Shown here: positions 9,821 to 20,804 of the stretch, in pieces | Layout: the number at the start of each line of letters is the position of its first letter | Position numbering within the stretch: position 1 is the stretch's first letter | Assembly: GCA_003427395.1 (NCBI GenBank) | Contig: BFEA01000313.1 | Span: forward strand, 739,320 to 803,319 | Length of the DNA stretch: 64,000 nt | Source of the DNA: Chara braunii | Taxonomy: Eukaryota; Streptophyta; Charophyceae; Charales; Characeae | Direction: 5' to 3' | Translations under genes and position numbers: made by a program | Notes under the pieces: generated by a model | Told to the model about the DNA's origin: nothing | Databases searched by the model: none | The model's input: only the letters and a program-made list of their open reading frames with translations

Positions 9821-11944
9821 TTATTGTCCTTCCTGCTTGGTATCTTGCTCCTCTTGAGCCTGATTCACTAGATACTGCCGCTCTCTTCGCGTCCATGTTT
9901 CTGCTAGATTCATCACAGCATTTCGGCCCCCTTCAACGGCCATTGTCATCACCTCCTCTTTCGTCCCGACCGTTGCCCCCCACGAATCCTTCTCATCTTT
10001 GCGTCTAATCGTGGTGACTGGTCCTTCCCTGAGTTCCGCAACTACTGCAGGCGCGCCCTTTCCCAAGGTATGGATCAGCAACTGGGATGTCGTAGGCGCG
10101 GCGCCCGCCATCTCGTTATCTACAACAAGGGTTCCCCCTTCGTATTCCAGGAAGTCATCGATCGGCTCTACATCCTCTACTCCCTCCGGCGTAATGCAAA
10201 CCCGACTTAGCCCGTCTGCCCTGTTTCGGAGCCCCGCAATTCGCCCGACCTTGTAGTCGAATTGCCATATAAACCCTATCCATCTCCCAACGGTCGGGTC
10301 TATAGGCTTGTAGTTCCTTAATGCCCCGACGACATTGGTCGGATCGATTCTCAGGATAAATCGTCTTCCGAATAGGTATGCCTGAAAGGTCTTAAGGCAA
10401 TGTAGAATGGCTAAGACCTCTTTCTTCAACTGTGAGTATCGCCGCTCTGCCGAATTCAGGGTCCTACTCTCAAATCTGATAGGCCTCTCCTTACCCTCCT
10501 CGCTCCTTTGTATCAGGACCCCTCCTACTGTCAATGGACCTCCGTCTGTTTCCAAGATAAAGGGTCGTCCTGCTTCGTCATTGAAGCAGGGTGCCGCCAA
10601 AGTGACTTGATCGGAGGACAGGATGTCCTTGAGGGTCAGGACTACCGCCTCCCTATCCTCGGTCCACTCCATGGTCCTTCCTTCCCTAATCATTGCGCGG
10701 ATAGGCTCAGCTATCTTGGCAAAGCCTTTAATAAAGATTCTCCAGAATCCAACCACCCCTAGGAAGGCTCGTACTTCCGTTGTGGTACGCCGTGGTGTTG
10801 GCCATTGAGAGATCTGATCCGTTTTTGCCGGGTCAGGTTTCCTTCCATAAGCCCCACAGCGAAATCCCAGTATAGTTACTTCCGGGACCGCCAGGATGCT
10901 CTTTGGTCCGCTTGCGGTGATGTTATACACCAGGAATCGCTGGAGTAGATCCTTCATGTCCTGCAGATGATCCCAGACGAACTTTCGTATGCCCGACTGA
11001 ACCTATGTCTCATCTTGGTTCTGCACGCCTTTTATGGGATTGTCGTTTATGTACGGTTTGCATTTCTCCGGGAACGTGTCCCCTGCGACCGCAAGCATCC
11101 TCCTCTTCGCCTCTGCCACAACGTTTGTAAAGCCCATAGGGGTTACTTGCATCTGCAGCTGTCCTACCGGGGTGTGCATGACAGTGTATGGTCTGTCCCT
11201 TGCGTTGAGTGGCAGTTGGTCATACCCTGAGTATGAATCTATCAAGGAGTAAATGCTATGGCCAGCGCGAGATTCGGCCAGCAGATCTGCCTGTGGAAGT
11301 GATCCCGCATCTCGGATTGTAACCGCATTCAGCTTCTGCAAGTCCTGGATCCATCTGAGCGTCTTGTTGGGCTTCCGAAAAACGAACCATTTATTCACGT
11401 AGGGGGATGTGGTGGGTTCGGCTACGAAGGAATCTATCTTGACTCTTAGCAATTGAGTGACTTCCGTCGCTATTCCGAACTCGTAGGCGGGCCCCTTGTC
11501 ATTCCAGCATTTGTGTTCCACCGTGTGGATCCTAACGGGGGAAATTAGCTTTGCGTCTAATCGGTCTTTCTTGTGGTCATTGAAGGCAAAAACTAAATGG
11601 AATTCCTGACACGCTTTCCTTATCAACTGAGTTTCTTCCATCGTTAGGAACCCATCTACCCCTATTTTCATGGTGTCTGCTATCTCATCAGGTATCTGAT
11701 GCCCTTCTGCTGCTCGTCTTTCCCTTATTATCCGCATGACTTCTTCCTCCTTTTCCATGGTCTCCTCCCTGGATGTTTTCACTAGGATTGAGACCGGCTT
11801 GACTTTCTTTCCTACTGGTTTGTACTTTCGCACACTTCCTTCTGGGATCGTTCTCCTAAAAAATGCTCTTTTTCCATGGTCGGGATCGGCCTTGCTCCCT
11901 CCATGACGCGGGGTTGAAGACTGACTACCTTTCCGTTCAGACAA
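9821..11944 (-). pseudogene. Element B reverse transcriptase-RNase H (catalytic Asp replaced)
   Basis: The reverse transcriptase fingers and palm occupy 11,003-11,944: TSPYVNKWFVFRKPNKT, LRWIQDLQKLNAVT, SIYSLIDSYSGYDQLPL, then VTPMGFTN. The catalytic box reads PYINDNPIKG at about 11,040, so the first aspartate of Y-x-D-D is Asn. A TAG at 11,003-11,005 follows. The thumb (EVRAFLGVVGFWR) and RNase H lie at 9,821-10,957: ILETDGGPLTVG, AERRYSQLKKEVLAI and LRIDPTNV carry the acidic residues. The upstream boundary is set by a frameshift near 11,870-11,890, where the preceding frame (to 12,258) ends and this one takes over. Non-functional on two grounds: stops and active-site loss. Confidence 0.85.
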
Positions 11945-12276
11945 TAGCCTTTTCGGACCTCATCTTCGAATTTGGCAAGCGTTGCCGGGTCCACCCCCAC
12001 TTTGTGGTACCTGATAGCCTTAACGAGTTGTAATAAGTCTGGGATTTCGAGCACTCCCTCGGACGTTTCCTTCCGGTCTTCCTTTGGTTTAGGCAGGCTG
12101 GCCCCAAGTTCGACTTCCGACTCCTTCTCTGCCACCATAACACCTAGAACCTCGTCCTCTTGTCTCCTTTTCTTTAGAGGTAGCCCCATCTTGATCCACT
12201 CCCTTTTGCTAAAGGCCTCCTCAATCATGATCTCCACTTTTTCCCTCATTCCTTCCATCCGGGCGAATGCCCCTTT
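11860..12276 (-). pseudogene. Element B linker between protease and RT
   Basis: In frame with gag across the TGA at 12,277-12,279. It reads MEGMREKVEIMIEEAFSKRE, then acidic and lysine-rich sequence with DLLQLVKAIRYHKVGVDPAT. The frame then shifts near 11,870-11,890 into the reverse transcriptase frame. No catalytic motif is visible. Confidence 0.6.
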
Positions 12277-14829
12277 TCACGCACTGTCTTCGAACGTTGG
12301 CAACGAGGTTACCAACTTGCCCTTCGGCGGATCCCCTCCGGTCCCAAGGAGTCGGAGTTCTCCGCGGCCGGTCACGGGGTCCTCTATATCCACCATGTAC
12401 GTGCCATCATTCAGATGCATACCTATCATCTCTACGTTGTGGCACCACGGTCTCCCGATAATTATGTCATGGTTCATTTCTTCCATTACGGTCATCCATT
12501 GAAAAAACCAGATTGATTCCCTGATTCCTGCCTTGACTACGCATTTCGTAACGTACCCTGCGAAGAGAATTTCCCCGTCGGTGCCTCGGATACTCCCCGT
12601 CACTTCCTTGTTTACTGTGCAGCCCATAATTGTTGCGAAGTCTCGTCGTATGAGGGTAATTTCCGCACCTCTGTCCACTAATGCGTCTGTATGGTGGGTT
12701 CTGATCTGGACTTTCAGCTTTCCTACGGGCAGTGCATGGAAGCTAAGTTTCGTCCCGGGTGGTGCCCTCATGACTTCACCACCTTCTTGGTCCGGTAGGC
12801 TTAGGCGGATGTCCGCAAAAGCCTTTTTCAGATCCTCTAGATCCCCTGGAATTCTCTGGAGATTGGAGACCCCTTGCGGTGCCTCAGCCTCCTCCGTTTC
12901 CTGCTCCTGTGGTTTCGGGGCCTCCTCTACCTCTACGCGTCGGCGTGTCAGTAATTGCCTGAGTCCTTTAAGCAATCTCGGGCTTGCTTGCAACATAGTC
13001 TGAAAGGATACAGATACCATGGTACCTAGCAGTTTGCCAAGTGTATCGTCGAGTTCTGGCATAGTCAGAATCGGAATCTGGTACCTGAATTTTTTCCTTG
13101 CTGCCACCGCTTTGTCTATCGGTTCCTCTTCCCTTGTCTTTCCGTAGACTTTCTCGAGCTCCTCGGTTTCGGTTTCACCTTGATTTGCGCTAGTCCCCGC
13201 GACCTCTTCCATTTCCGTATCTCGGATGAGTTTCTTTTCCGCCCCTGCCCGTCGGGTGGTGATGTTCACCCTATCCTGTCCATTACCTTCTAAGATGAAA
13301 TTGACTTGTAGTCCGCGTCCCCTCGGTTGGTCCCAAACAATGTCAGCTACCGGCTCGGCTTCTACGGCAGCTATATCTAGGTTATTCAGGATGATGACGG
13401 CACGCCACATCCCTCGTGGCGAAGTCCAGTTTATGCGTTCTCCCTGAGGCCCAAAAATTTCACCCTTAAGGGACCTGCTGCATCTTTGCCTCATAATATC
13501 GTGGTTGAGTCTCGGACAGGTCCGTACAAAATGTCCGATCATTGTGCAATACCTGCATTGCTCATTGGTCGGATCTCTCCCGCCATACCCTCGATTCGCT
13601 ACTGCCGCCGGAACCACGGCCTCTTGGGGCGGGAGGGCGGGTCGGGATACTTGCGCCTGCATTACTAGTAGCGCATTTTTCACTCTTTCCATCTTGCTAT
13701 CAACCTCGTGCACCCGTTCATGCAGGCTTTCTATCCCTTTTTTTACCTTATCCCCCATTTTCCCGGTCAAGTCTATAACCTCTCCTTCCTTAAGCAGGGC
13801 TAGCGTCTCAGTCACCACCGTCTTCTCCGTGAGGTCTGTTACCGTGCTGAAGTCCACATCCCGTGTGTACTCAAACTTACTGGTCTGCTGGTAGGCCGAC
13901 AAAATTTTATCCTTGTCGAACTCGAAGAACTACCTGAGGAAATACTTACTCATTATACGGTCCGTTACCCCGAGAATTCGTAGTGCCACTAGAGTAAACG
14001 CCCTTAGGAAGTCGTTGTAAGTCGCATAGTTCTTCCTTTGGACTGCCGCCAATTCGGCTTCTGTTGCCATTTTCTCAGCCTTGAGGTACTTCCTCATCAT
14101 CTCGTTCCAGGTCTCTTTCCAAGATCCACTAGAGGCGACAATAGTCATAATATCCCTTCCTAAGCTTAGCGACACATGCTGCCCTAAGTGGTCCATCTTT
14201 TCCTCCTCAGTCCATTTCAGCAAGGCTGCCAGGTTCTCGTAGTCTATCAGGAACTCCGTTATATTTGCCCCATCGAAAGTAAGTTTCTTCCTGGCATCCG
14301 CAAGATATCCCTGATTTTTATTCAGCGCCCGAGTAAGGGTGGCTACTATCCTCTTGAGGCCCCCCTCAGAGCTCCCCGCTTCACCGACCGCACTGGTCCC
14401 GTCTCCTTCCTTGCTATCCCTCTGCTTTTCCCCGGCCTTTGGCGTACCCTCTGGATCAAACCATCCTAACACCCTCTCTCTGAGACTCCAAAGTTCGTCG
14501 CACCCCTTGGTTACTTTCGGTATGGCGGGCAAACGGATAGCACTAATATCTGTAGCAGGTGGGGTCGTAGCCTTTTCCACTTCTACGGTCGGGGAGTCCC
14601 CCTTTTCCTTTCCCTTCTTGTCGGGTGTTCCCCTATGGCTATTGTCCTTCCCTCCGTGCTTGACTTCGCCCTGATTGGCCCTGCGTTCTTCTCGTGACCC
14701 TTCCCCCAGAAGGTCTCCTTCGTTCCCTGCCATCATCTCTTCAATAAACCTTGCCTTATATTCTGCGGTTCGCTTTTTTATTTCCGCCAGCTTACGACGT
14801 GCGTCCGAGACTTTCGTTTTCTTGGGCAT
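12277..14829 (-). pseudogene. Element B gag and protease (two in-frame stops)
   Basis: The Gag N-terminus starts at ATG 14,829 (MPKKTKVSDARRKLAEIKKR), lysine-rich. The capsid-like region includes LKWTEEEKMDHLGQHVSLSL and ETWNEMMRKYLKAEKMATEA. A TAG at 13,930-13,932 breaks the frame, which continues with FEFDKDKILSAYQQTSKFEY. The zinc knuckle CRYCTMIGHFVRTC (C-x2-C-x4-H-x4-C) is intact. The retropepsin region has ALVDRGAEITLIRRDFA near 12,660-12,690: the catalytic D-T/S-G triplet reads D-R-G. A VIDLTGK motif lies near 13,775. A TGA at 12,277-12,279 separates this frame from pol; it could be read-through or mutation. Confidence 0.8.
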
Positions 14830-14930
14830 GGTCCCCTCCGAGTTCCGATGACTCGACCTGTCGTTGTCCCTTCCTCCCTTATTTTTCTGGGGTCCTCTCT
14901 TTTTTTATATGATAGTGTTACTACCCTTGT
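14830..14930 (-). other. Element B 5' leader remnant
   Basis: No primer-binding site or 5' LTR is recognisable beyond the gag start. Sequence passes directly into LINE-like sequence, so element B is 5'-truncated or rearranged here. Confidence 0.35.
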
Positions 14931-14934
14931 ACTC

Positions 14935-15975
14935 ATTTCTTCCCCTAGTCCTCCCTTTTTCTATGCATTTTGGAGAAAGCGTAAGAGATCTTTCCTAAGC
15001 GTTGGCCAAAATTATTGTTAGAGCTAAGTGCTCTATGTAATTCCACCAATGAGAGTTCTTTGTCCAAGTATGTGGCTGTTCTGGTTTGACACAGGTGTCT
15101 AGGTGTTTCAGGAACTTCTTTTTTGCCCTCGTGATAGAGTTGTTGTTTACTTCTTTATGTTGAGATGTGTATAAATTCTTATAGAATTTTGCGGCTGTGT
15201 TTAGCTCGTCCTGTTTGTTTTTGACTATTTCCTTTATCTCTCAGTTCTAGAATTTTATTGTTCCTGCGATTAGACTTGATTTTTTGAAAAAGAATCTGGT
15301 CATTGATTCATTACTCTCCCAATCCTTGATCCTTGACTTTAAACTCATCCCTCTCCTTTTCCATTCAGCCCACTCTCTACTATGGATTCCAATATTTCTT
15401 GTCTTTCTTTTTTCTTCTCGCCTCTCTTCTTGATTCTTTGCTTACTTTTTTGCTCAATCTAAGGAGCCTTTTCCTAAAATTTAATAGGATGTTCTCTTCC
15501 TGAAATGATGGTGAATGGTCTTCCCAATATTGTTTTACCACGTGTTGGAGACCTTCTAATTTTGATAGAGAGTTGTTGACCTTAAAGAAGTTGTGTCCTG
15601 ATTTGTTTTCCAATCCAAAATTCAGCAGAAGTCCCACTTGCTTATGATCAAAACCTCCGTAGAAAGACTGCTTGAAGATGGCAGTTGCTATGGCTGCACC
15701 TGATATGGATTCAGAGAGTAGGAAGTAGTCTGCTATGGAGGAGGGACCTCTTTCCCTGTTGGGTCTTTCTTGTGCAGGTGAATTTATTGGCTTCCGGGTG
15801 GGCTGTTCTGAACGGGTCTATCAGTTCCTTTTCGATCATGAATTATGCCATTAGGAGCACCTCGGATTCATCTATCCCGTCTCTAGCATGTGAAATTTAG
15901 TCTAGGGTAGGGTCCACTACAGCATTCCAATCCCCTACTGCTATGATGTGTCGATGAGTTGGGCATTCTTACTTA
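14935..15975 (-). pseudogene. LINE (non-LTR retrotransposon) relic: endonuclease and linker
   Basis: Read on the minus strand with frame changes. IAVGDWNAVVDPTLD near 15,900-15,945 is the endonuclease G-D-x-N motif. LIDPFRTAHPEANKFTC matches the D-x-x-R ... F/YTW segment, and SIADYFLLSESI matches the R-I-D-Y-x-L-x-S strand. The uninterrupted stretch 15,380-15,637 (NFGLENKSGHNFFKVNN, VVKQYWEDHSPSFQ, EARRKKKDKKYW) is the linker after the endonuclease. AAKFYKNLYTSQ near 15,160 resembles the block preceding the reverse transcriptase. At least two stops and one frameshift are present. No reverse transcriptase remains in the window, so this is an old fragment. Confidence 0.65.
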
Positions 15976-16119
15976 ATCTCTACCAGTACACGGCCTCAAC
16001 CTTGCAGCAAAATAACTTGTCTCCACAAGAAGTAAAAGGCGGGCTCGGGGAAGGGTCGGAACGTCAGAAGGTTTTCAAATATTTGGGCCCATGTCAAATC
16101 CACATGTCCCTTAAAGAAA

Positions 16120-16565
16120 AACAAGCTTTGGCCGTGATTGCAGTTGGATACACTTTTTGGAGTACTCCGTGTTAGTATGCCCTCAGTGAGGGCACTTAAG
16201 TACAATGAAGAACACGGGGAGCACAACTGTCACACATAAAAAAAAAGAACCAAAAAAAAAAGCCAACAAAGCTTTGGCCGTGAAAGTGGTTGGATGCATC
16301 GCAAAGGCGCTAGTGTGAATATGCCCTCAGCGAGATACAACTGTCAGACACAAAAAAAGAACCAAAAAAAAAAAAGTCAGCAAAGCTTTGGCCATGGAAG
16401 TGGTTGGATGCATTTCAAAGGCGCTAGTGTGAATATGCCCTTAGTGAGACACAACTGTCAGACACGCAAAGAGAACCAAAAAAAAAAAGTCAACAGAGCT
16501 TTGGCCGTGAAAGTGGTTGGATGCATTTCAACGAGGCTAGTGTGAGCATGCCCTCAGCGAGGGCG
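16120..16565. repeat. Tandem repeat, ~114-146 bp units with internal A-runs
   Basis: GCTTTGGCCGTG starts units at about 16,125, 16,271, 16,385 and 16,498 (spacings 146, 114, 113). Each unit contains GTGGTTGGATGCAT, ATGCCCTCAGCGAG, CAACTGTCAGACAC and ends in an A-rich stretch. The A-rich ends look like retroposon tails, but the regular head-to-tail order points to tandem duplication. Confidence 0.8.
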
Positions 16566-17015
16566 TTTTGAGCATGCGGAATTTGCGCTGCCTTGCTGGC
16601 AGGGAAGGAAGAAAAGAACAAAAGGAGAAAAAAAGAAAAAACAGCAATGTTTCCCTCTCTCCGTAATAGTGGTCAGGTGCATTTTGGAAAGTGATCACTT
16701 AAGTATGGTCTCCAAGACCACATCATTGATCTCTGGCATGCTTGTTCCTTTCCTTTTTTTTTCGATAAGGAGGCCACCGGGCTCAAACACCGCCCTAAGA
16801 GTCAAAGCGCGGTAGTGAAAAAAATGCCAAGCAGCGGCGGCAAGTTCCCCGGCGGGAGAAAAACCTGAAGGACGCCATGGGAAAGAAAAGTCATGAGAGT
16901 CGGACCGATTAATATAAGACGCAAAAAACATGGGAATAGGCGGGTTTTAGGGCTGGGACTAAAGCAGTTATGAACATCGCAAAAACATTTTCCATGTGCA
17001 GGCTAGGTAAAGGGA
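16566..17015. other. Upstream region of the 17,016 ORF
   Basis: No gene recognised. A possible TATA-like TTAATATAAG lies near 16,908-16,918, about 100 bases before the ATG at 17,016. A promoter here is speculative. Confidence 0.25.
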
Positions 17016-17300
17016 ATGGCGACAGAAGAAGAGTTCGATGATCAGCAGAGCAGGGGGAGCCAAGGTATGAATGGGGGCGAGGAACGAAACGAGGGATCAG
17101 TGAAGGATCGAGAGTCCGCCAAACCAGAAGGAACCCGAGAAGATGGAAAGGACATTTCAACAGGAGAAAGTTCCGGGAAAGCTGGGGGTAGCAAAAGACC
17201 ACCGCCCCCGTGCCACTTTCGAAATTCCCACTGCAGGTACCCTCACGCAGAAGGTCGAAAAATAGCAGCGCGCAGTGGGCAGGTAGCTTCGGGATTTTAG
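17016..17300 (+). CDS. Hypothetical hydrophilic ORF, possible first exon
   Basis: 94 residues beginning MATEEEFDDQQSRG in a reasonable plant start context (GGGAATGGC). The product is acidic and Gly/Ser/Lys-rich without a fold I recognise. PPPPCHFRNSHCR near its end has two cysteines and two histidines, but the spacing does not fit a known zinc motif. CTGCAG|GTACCC near 17,234 could be a splice donor, which would make the last 20 codons intronic. It may equally be a chance frame. Confidence 0.3.
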   Translation: MATEEEFDDQQSRGSQGMNGGEERNEGSVKDRESAKPEGTREDGKDISTGESSGKAGGSKRPPPPCHFRNSHCRYPHAEGRKIAARSGQVASGF

Positions 17301-17913
17301 GTGCGGGTGTACTGGTGGTTTAATGTTCTTCTTTGTGTGCCTATGGGCATCGTTAGACCCTCCTTGGAAATCCGAGTTTTAGGAAATCCGCATCGTTACA
17401 CCACGTCCTAAATCGCCAAATTCCTTGGACAACTGTGAAAACGCTACTGAGATATTTCCTTCGGTTCCTCAGAATCGCCAGCCAAGATGTCCTTGGATTC
17501 AAGGGGTCCTCGCGAGGTCCCTTGGGCTCAAGGAGCCGCGATTGACGAATCGTCGTGGAGCATGCATCGACACCAAAATTTGGAGTTTTTCGTGGTGCAC
17601 AGGTCGTCCGTGGTTCAGACGGGCGGACACTGTTGGCCTCCAGTAGAGGACGCGCCTCCAATGTCGTTGTGTCGTTACCGTTGGCGCCTAAAGGCGTGGG
17701 GGTGCTTCAGGTCCGAGGCGGTTCCTGTGGCGGGCTTCTCCTTGTGCGCGTTGTCGGGCGTGGTGTCCAACGATCAACTTTTTCAATTTTTTTACCGCCA
17801 ACGTGTGAGCAGTTCTGGCCGACTGCAGTTCTCCTTGGCAGCGTGCATTGTCGGGCATTGATAGGCGCACGAGAGCAGGCTTTGGTCGATGCACTCCTCG
17901 CCTGCTGCGATTC
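17301..17913. other. No supported gene
   Basis: GC-richer sequence with overlapping open frames on both strands up to about 220 codons, none with a recognisable domain. It likely forms the 5' flank of the next ORF. Confidence 0.35.
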
Positions 17914-19431
17914 ATGGCAGACGCGTTTCGGCGGGTCCCGCTCCTGCTACTGGCCACTCTTCTCCTGGTCCTTGTGGTCTCGTTGCGAATATGTGTCATC
18001 GTGCGGGGTCTGGGGAGCAGACGAAAACGACGCACGGCGAGGAAGGCGACGATGGAAAGGCGGGAAACCTCCAGCGGACTACACAAACGTGCGATCAACT
18101 TCTCCACTCCAAACCGGGCGGTACCGGCGCGTCGTGCACCCGCGTATGACCCCACGTTGTACAGTCATCTGCCACCACACGAGCAGCCGTTACCGCTGGA
18201 TCCGGAAGAGGAGTGGCTAGAGGATCTGTCCCACACTCTGCCACTGGGGAGCGAATCTATGCAGGATTGGATGGGCAGCCATTGCCGACAAAGGGAGGCA
18301 GAGAGAAGTCGCCACTTGTTCTCGGCAATGCTGGAGGAAGGTATCGACGGAGGCAAGACAAAGATTGTGGACTTGGATTTCGGCTTGTCAAGCGGGACTG
18401 CTGCACCGGTTAGGAACAGTTGTGCATCAAGCCACGTCGCCACCACGACCGTCCGACAAACGTCTTTGCATGGGGCGGGAATGGCGGGGCGGGGCGCAAG
18501 GTCGTGTCCGGTGAATGGCATCGCGGATGGGTGTCGTCCGACACCCTCCTTCTCTCGAGGCGCGGGAACATCTGGCGACAAGGCGACGACAGTGTTATCC
18601 CCTCACTCGGCAATGCCTTCACCCCCACCACGCCGGAGTGTGGCCGCATTGGTAGCAAACACAACCACTACCTCACCGGAAGAAATTGCCAGGCATGTGT
18701 GGGAGTCCTTTAGCCAACAGATGCACGGACCGACCGCTGAGAACATAACGAACGGGGTGTCGAGGATGCGTGTTGGAAGCGATGCGGATGCGGACGACAC
18801 CCGAAGGGCGACTGGTGACGAATCTTCGAAGTTTCATTGCGAGGACGAAGCGGACAATGCGGAAAGGTTGGTGATTCGACCCCTGGGTGTGCGTGGTGGA
18901 GGGAGGGGTGGATGCCGGCGTCAACAAAATCGGGGATCCCGTGGGGATGAGCGACTGTACCTTGAGATCGACAACATGTCTCGAGGCAATAAAACCATCT
19001 ACCCAGACAACCTCGCTGACACGAGCGCCTGTGGAGAAGTGCAGATGTCGGGGGACACACAACTTTCGCCATCGGTTGCGGGAGAATCTATCGCCGAGGG
19101 AGACGCGGGTGATGGCAACGATGAAGATGGAGGGTCGGCGCGGGAGTCTGAGTTCAGTGCAGGCAGCACGGGCGACGCTGAGAAAAGGAAGAACATGCGG
19201 GAGCAGACGTTCAACACCACCGCCGAAGTCATGGAGAAGCACGGTGCATTGATGGCGGACACTGTGCAGAGGGCAAGCAAGCGGCAATTTTCCATCCTGG
19301 AGCGGCAGTGCGACATACTCAAGCGCGAGGTTGACGCCCAGAAGCGGCACAACGAGACGTCCGACGAGGCGAACAGGATGATGTGCAGTGCGTTTATGGA
19401 GATCGTGAAAACCATCAGGGATAGGTCCTGA
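17914..19431 (+). CDS. Hypothetical transposon-type protein, coiled-coil C-terminus
   Basis: 505 residues from the ATG at 17,914; a second candidate ATG is at 18,052 (MERRETSSGLHKRA). The first start adds a hydrophobic stretch (VPLLLLATLLLVLVVSLRI) that may be untranslated, so I slightly favour 18,052 biologically but report the longer frame. Features: Pro-rich DPTLYSHLPPHEQPLPLDPE, then QDWMGSHCRQREAERSRHLF, low-complexity Ser/Thr/Arg/Gly-rich middle, and a heptad-like C-terminus (ILERQCDILKREVDAQKRH ... MCSAFMEIVKTIRDRS) suited to a coiled coil. From memory, relatives in charophyte genomes carry a Myb/SANT-like domain before this tail; I do not see one here, possibly an internal loss. The function is unknown, and it may belong to a DNA transposon with the next ORF. 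Confidence 0.5.
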   Translation: MADAFRRVPLLLLATLLLVLVVSLRICVIVRGLGSRRKRRTARKATMERRETSSGLHKRAINFSTPNRAVPARRAPAYDPTLYSHLPPHEQPLPLDPEEEWLEDLSHTLPLGSESMQDWMGSHCRQREAERSRHLFSAMLEEGIDGGKTKIVDLDFGLSSGTAAPVRNSCASSHVATTTVRQTSLHGAGMAGRGARSCPVNGIADGCRPTPSFSRGAGTSGDKATTVLSPHSAMPSPPPRRSVAALVANTTTTSPEEIARHVWESFSQQMHGPTAENITNGVSRMRVGSDADADDTRRATGDESSKFHCEDEADNAERLVIRPLGVRGGGRGGCRRQQNRGSRGDERLYLEIDNMSRGNKTIYPDNLADTSACGEVQMSGDTQLSPSVAGESIAEGDAGDGNDEDGGSARESEFSAGSTGDAEKRKNMREQTFNTTAEVMEKHGALMADTVQRASKRQFSILERQCDILKREVDAQKRHNETSDEANRMMCSAFMEIVKTIRDRS

Positions 19432-19947
19432 TGCCGCCTCAGCTCTGCAGTCGGTCGTCATGTTGATGCATGCATTGACGTTGCATTCCTCGCTTGTTTT
19501 TCGTCGGTGCCTCAGTGATAGTGCTGAGTCCGCATGTCTTCCTTCAAGGGGCGTGGTTCATGGCATAGTCGAGGGTTGGATCGCTCACGTAGTCAAACGT
19601 TTTGTTTTCGGTTTTTCGGAAGTAGGAAGTTTAAGTCGTCACACCTGGAGCGCGCCGGGGCAGGGGAAGGTCTGTCCAAGCAATATAAGGGTCCGTGCGG
19701 GTCTGCTGTTGCGCATGTGCTACGCTTCGTAGGCGTCAAGTCCTTGTTTTCCCTGACGGTTGTCTTCCATGGCGCCAGGAGTTCATCGTTCGCCCTATCG
19801 CTATATACCTTCGCTATTCTCACGTGCGCGTCCGTCGATGGCATAGTACGTGGAGGGTTCACGATCTGTTCGTCCACCATCGTCCACGACATGTGGCAAA
19901 CTCACTTCGCCTTCGGTTAAGGGACCAGTGAAATCGATCGTTAGTGC
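19432..19947. other. Intergenic region between the two plus-strand ORFs
   Basis: 516 bases with no supported gene. Short open frames on both strands lack motifs. Confidence 0.4.
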
Positions 19948-20804
19948 ATGGCGCCACGTGGACAGTCCCAGTTGAAAACGCTAGACGACGGATCCAGCGA
20001 AGGCGGGGGCGGACAAAGCGGAAGGGGGCACGTCCCGAAGTTGAAAAGGCCGCACAGTGACGGATCGGAGGGTGTGATGGGGGGCCAGGGGGAAGAAGAT
20101 GTCTCAGTCGTGGAGATCCCTTCAACAGGGACGCCGACGCTTGAATTTGGGAGACACGACGTAATCAGGGAACATTTTCAAGCACTAGCCGCCCTTGGTG
20201 TGCCAGAAATTGGTCATGGTGGTGGAAGTGGAAGCGTGCGTTCTCAAGCGATCGTCATCAGCGAGTCGACACCACAAACGCTCGTGACTTCAATGACAAC
20301 GATCGTGTCCGCTATTGAACATGCGGACAAAGGACCCGTTTATGTGCCACAAGCACGCCACCTGGAGTTGTCGAACACGAATACGATCGGCGGGTTGTCA
20401 AGGGAAGTCGTCCCGTTTTCGCATGTAGGAAGCGGTGCTATAGATGGGCTGAGCACGGATGCGGGGGAAAGGCGAGAAAAACGGGGGCCCGATGAGGCAT
20501 GGAGAAAAAACGAGAGCAGGGATGGCACTCCGCGACCGGACGATGAGGACGACGAGTCTCTTCGCATGAGGAAGAAAAAAACATGGCAGGAGGAGTTGGA
20601 GGCGAAGTCGAAGTTGTGGACAGACGGGAAGACATTCTGGGGAAGTGGACGTGGTCGCCTGATCGCAGACGTTGTGCACGATTCCGCAGACTACTACTGT
20701 GCAATCCTCAATGGTAATGAGGGCGCCACCGCACCTCATGGCCTCATCATGCCACCCCCCGACGTCCCGCGTTTGCGAATCCAAGATCCTACGCAGCGGG
20801 ACGC
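19948..20804 (+). pseudogene. Hypothetical protein, 3' end removed by LTR insertion
   Basis: Begins at a good ATG (MAPRGQSQLKTLDDGSSEGG). About 285 residues are colinear: a Gly/Ser-rich acidic N-terminus, then REHFQALAALGVPEIGHGGG, a charged Arg/Glu/Asp block, and a more ordered segment with ELEAKSKLWTDGKTFWGSG, ADVVHDSADYYCAILNGNEG and PPPDVPRLRIQDPTQRDAV. That last segment looks conserved and resembles a recurring charophyte transposon-associated family as I remember it. At 20,805 the sequence becomes the LTR start TGTCGGGACCGG, and the frame reads on only 18 codons into it. The gene is therefore cut by the insertion; its 3' part is not found in the window. Confidence 0.5.

Noticed and set aside
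17353-18155. Overlapping ORFs antisense to the 17.9-kb ORF
   Set aside because: GC-rich shadow frames without motifs; the sense frame extends much further and has structured composition.
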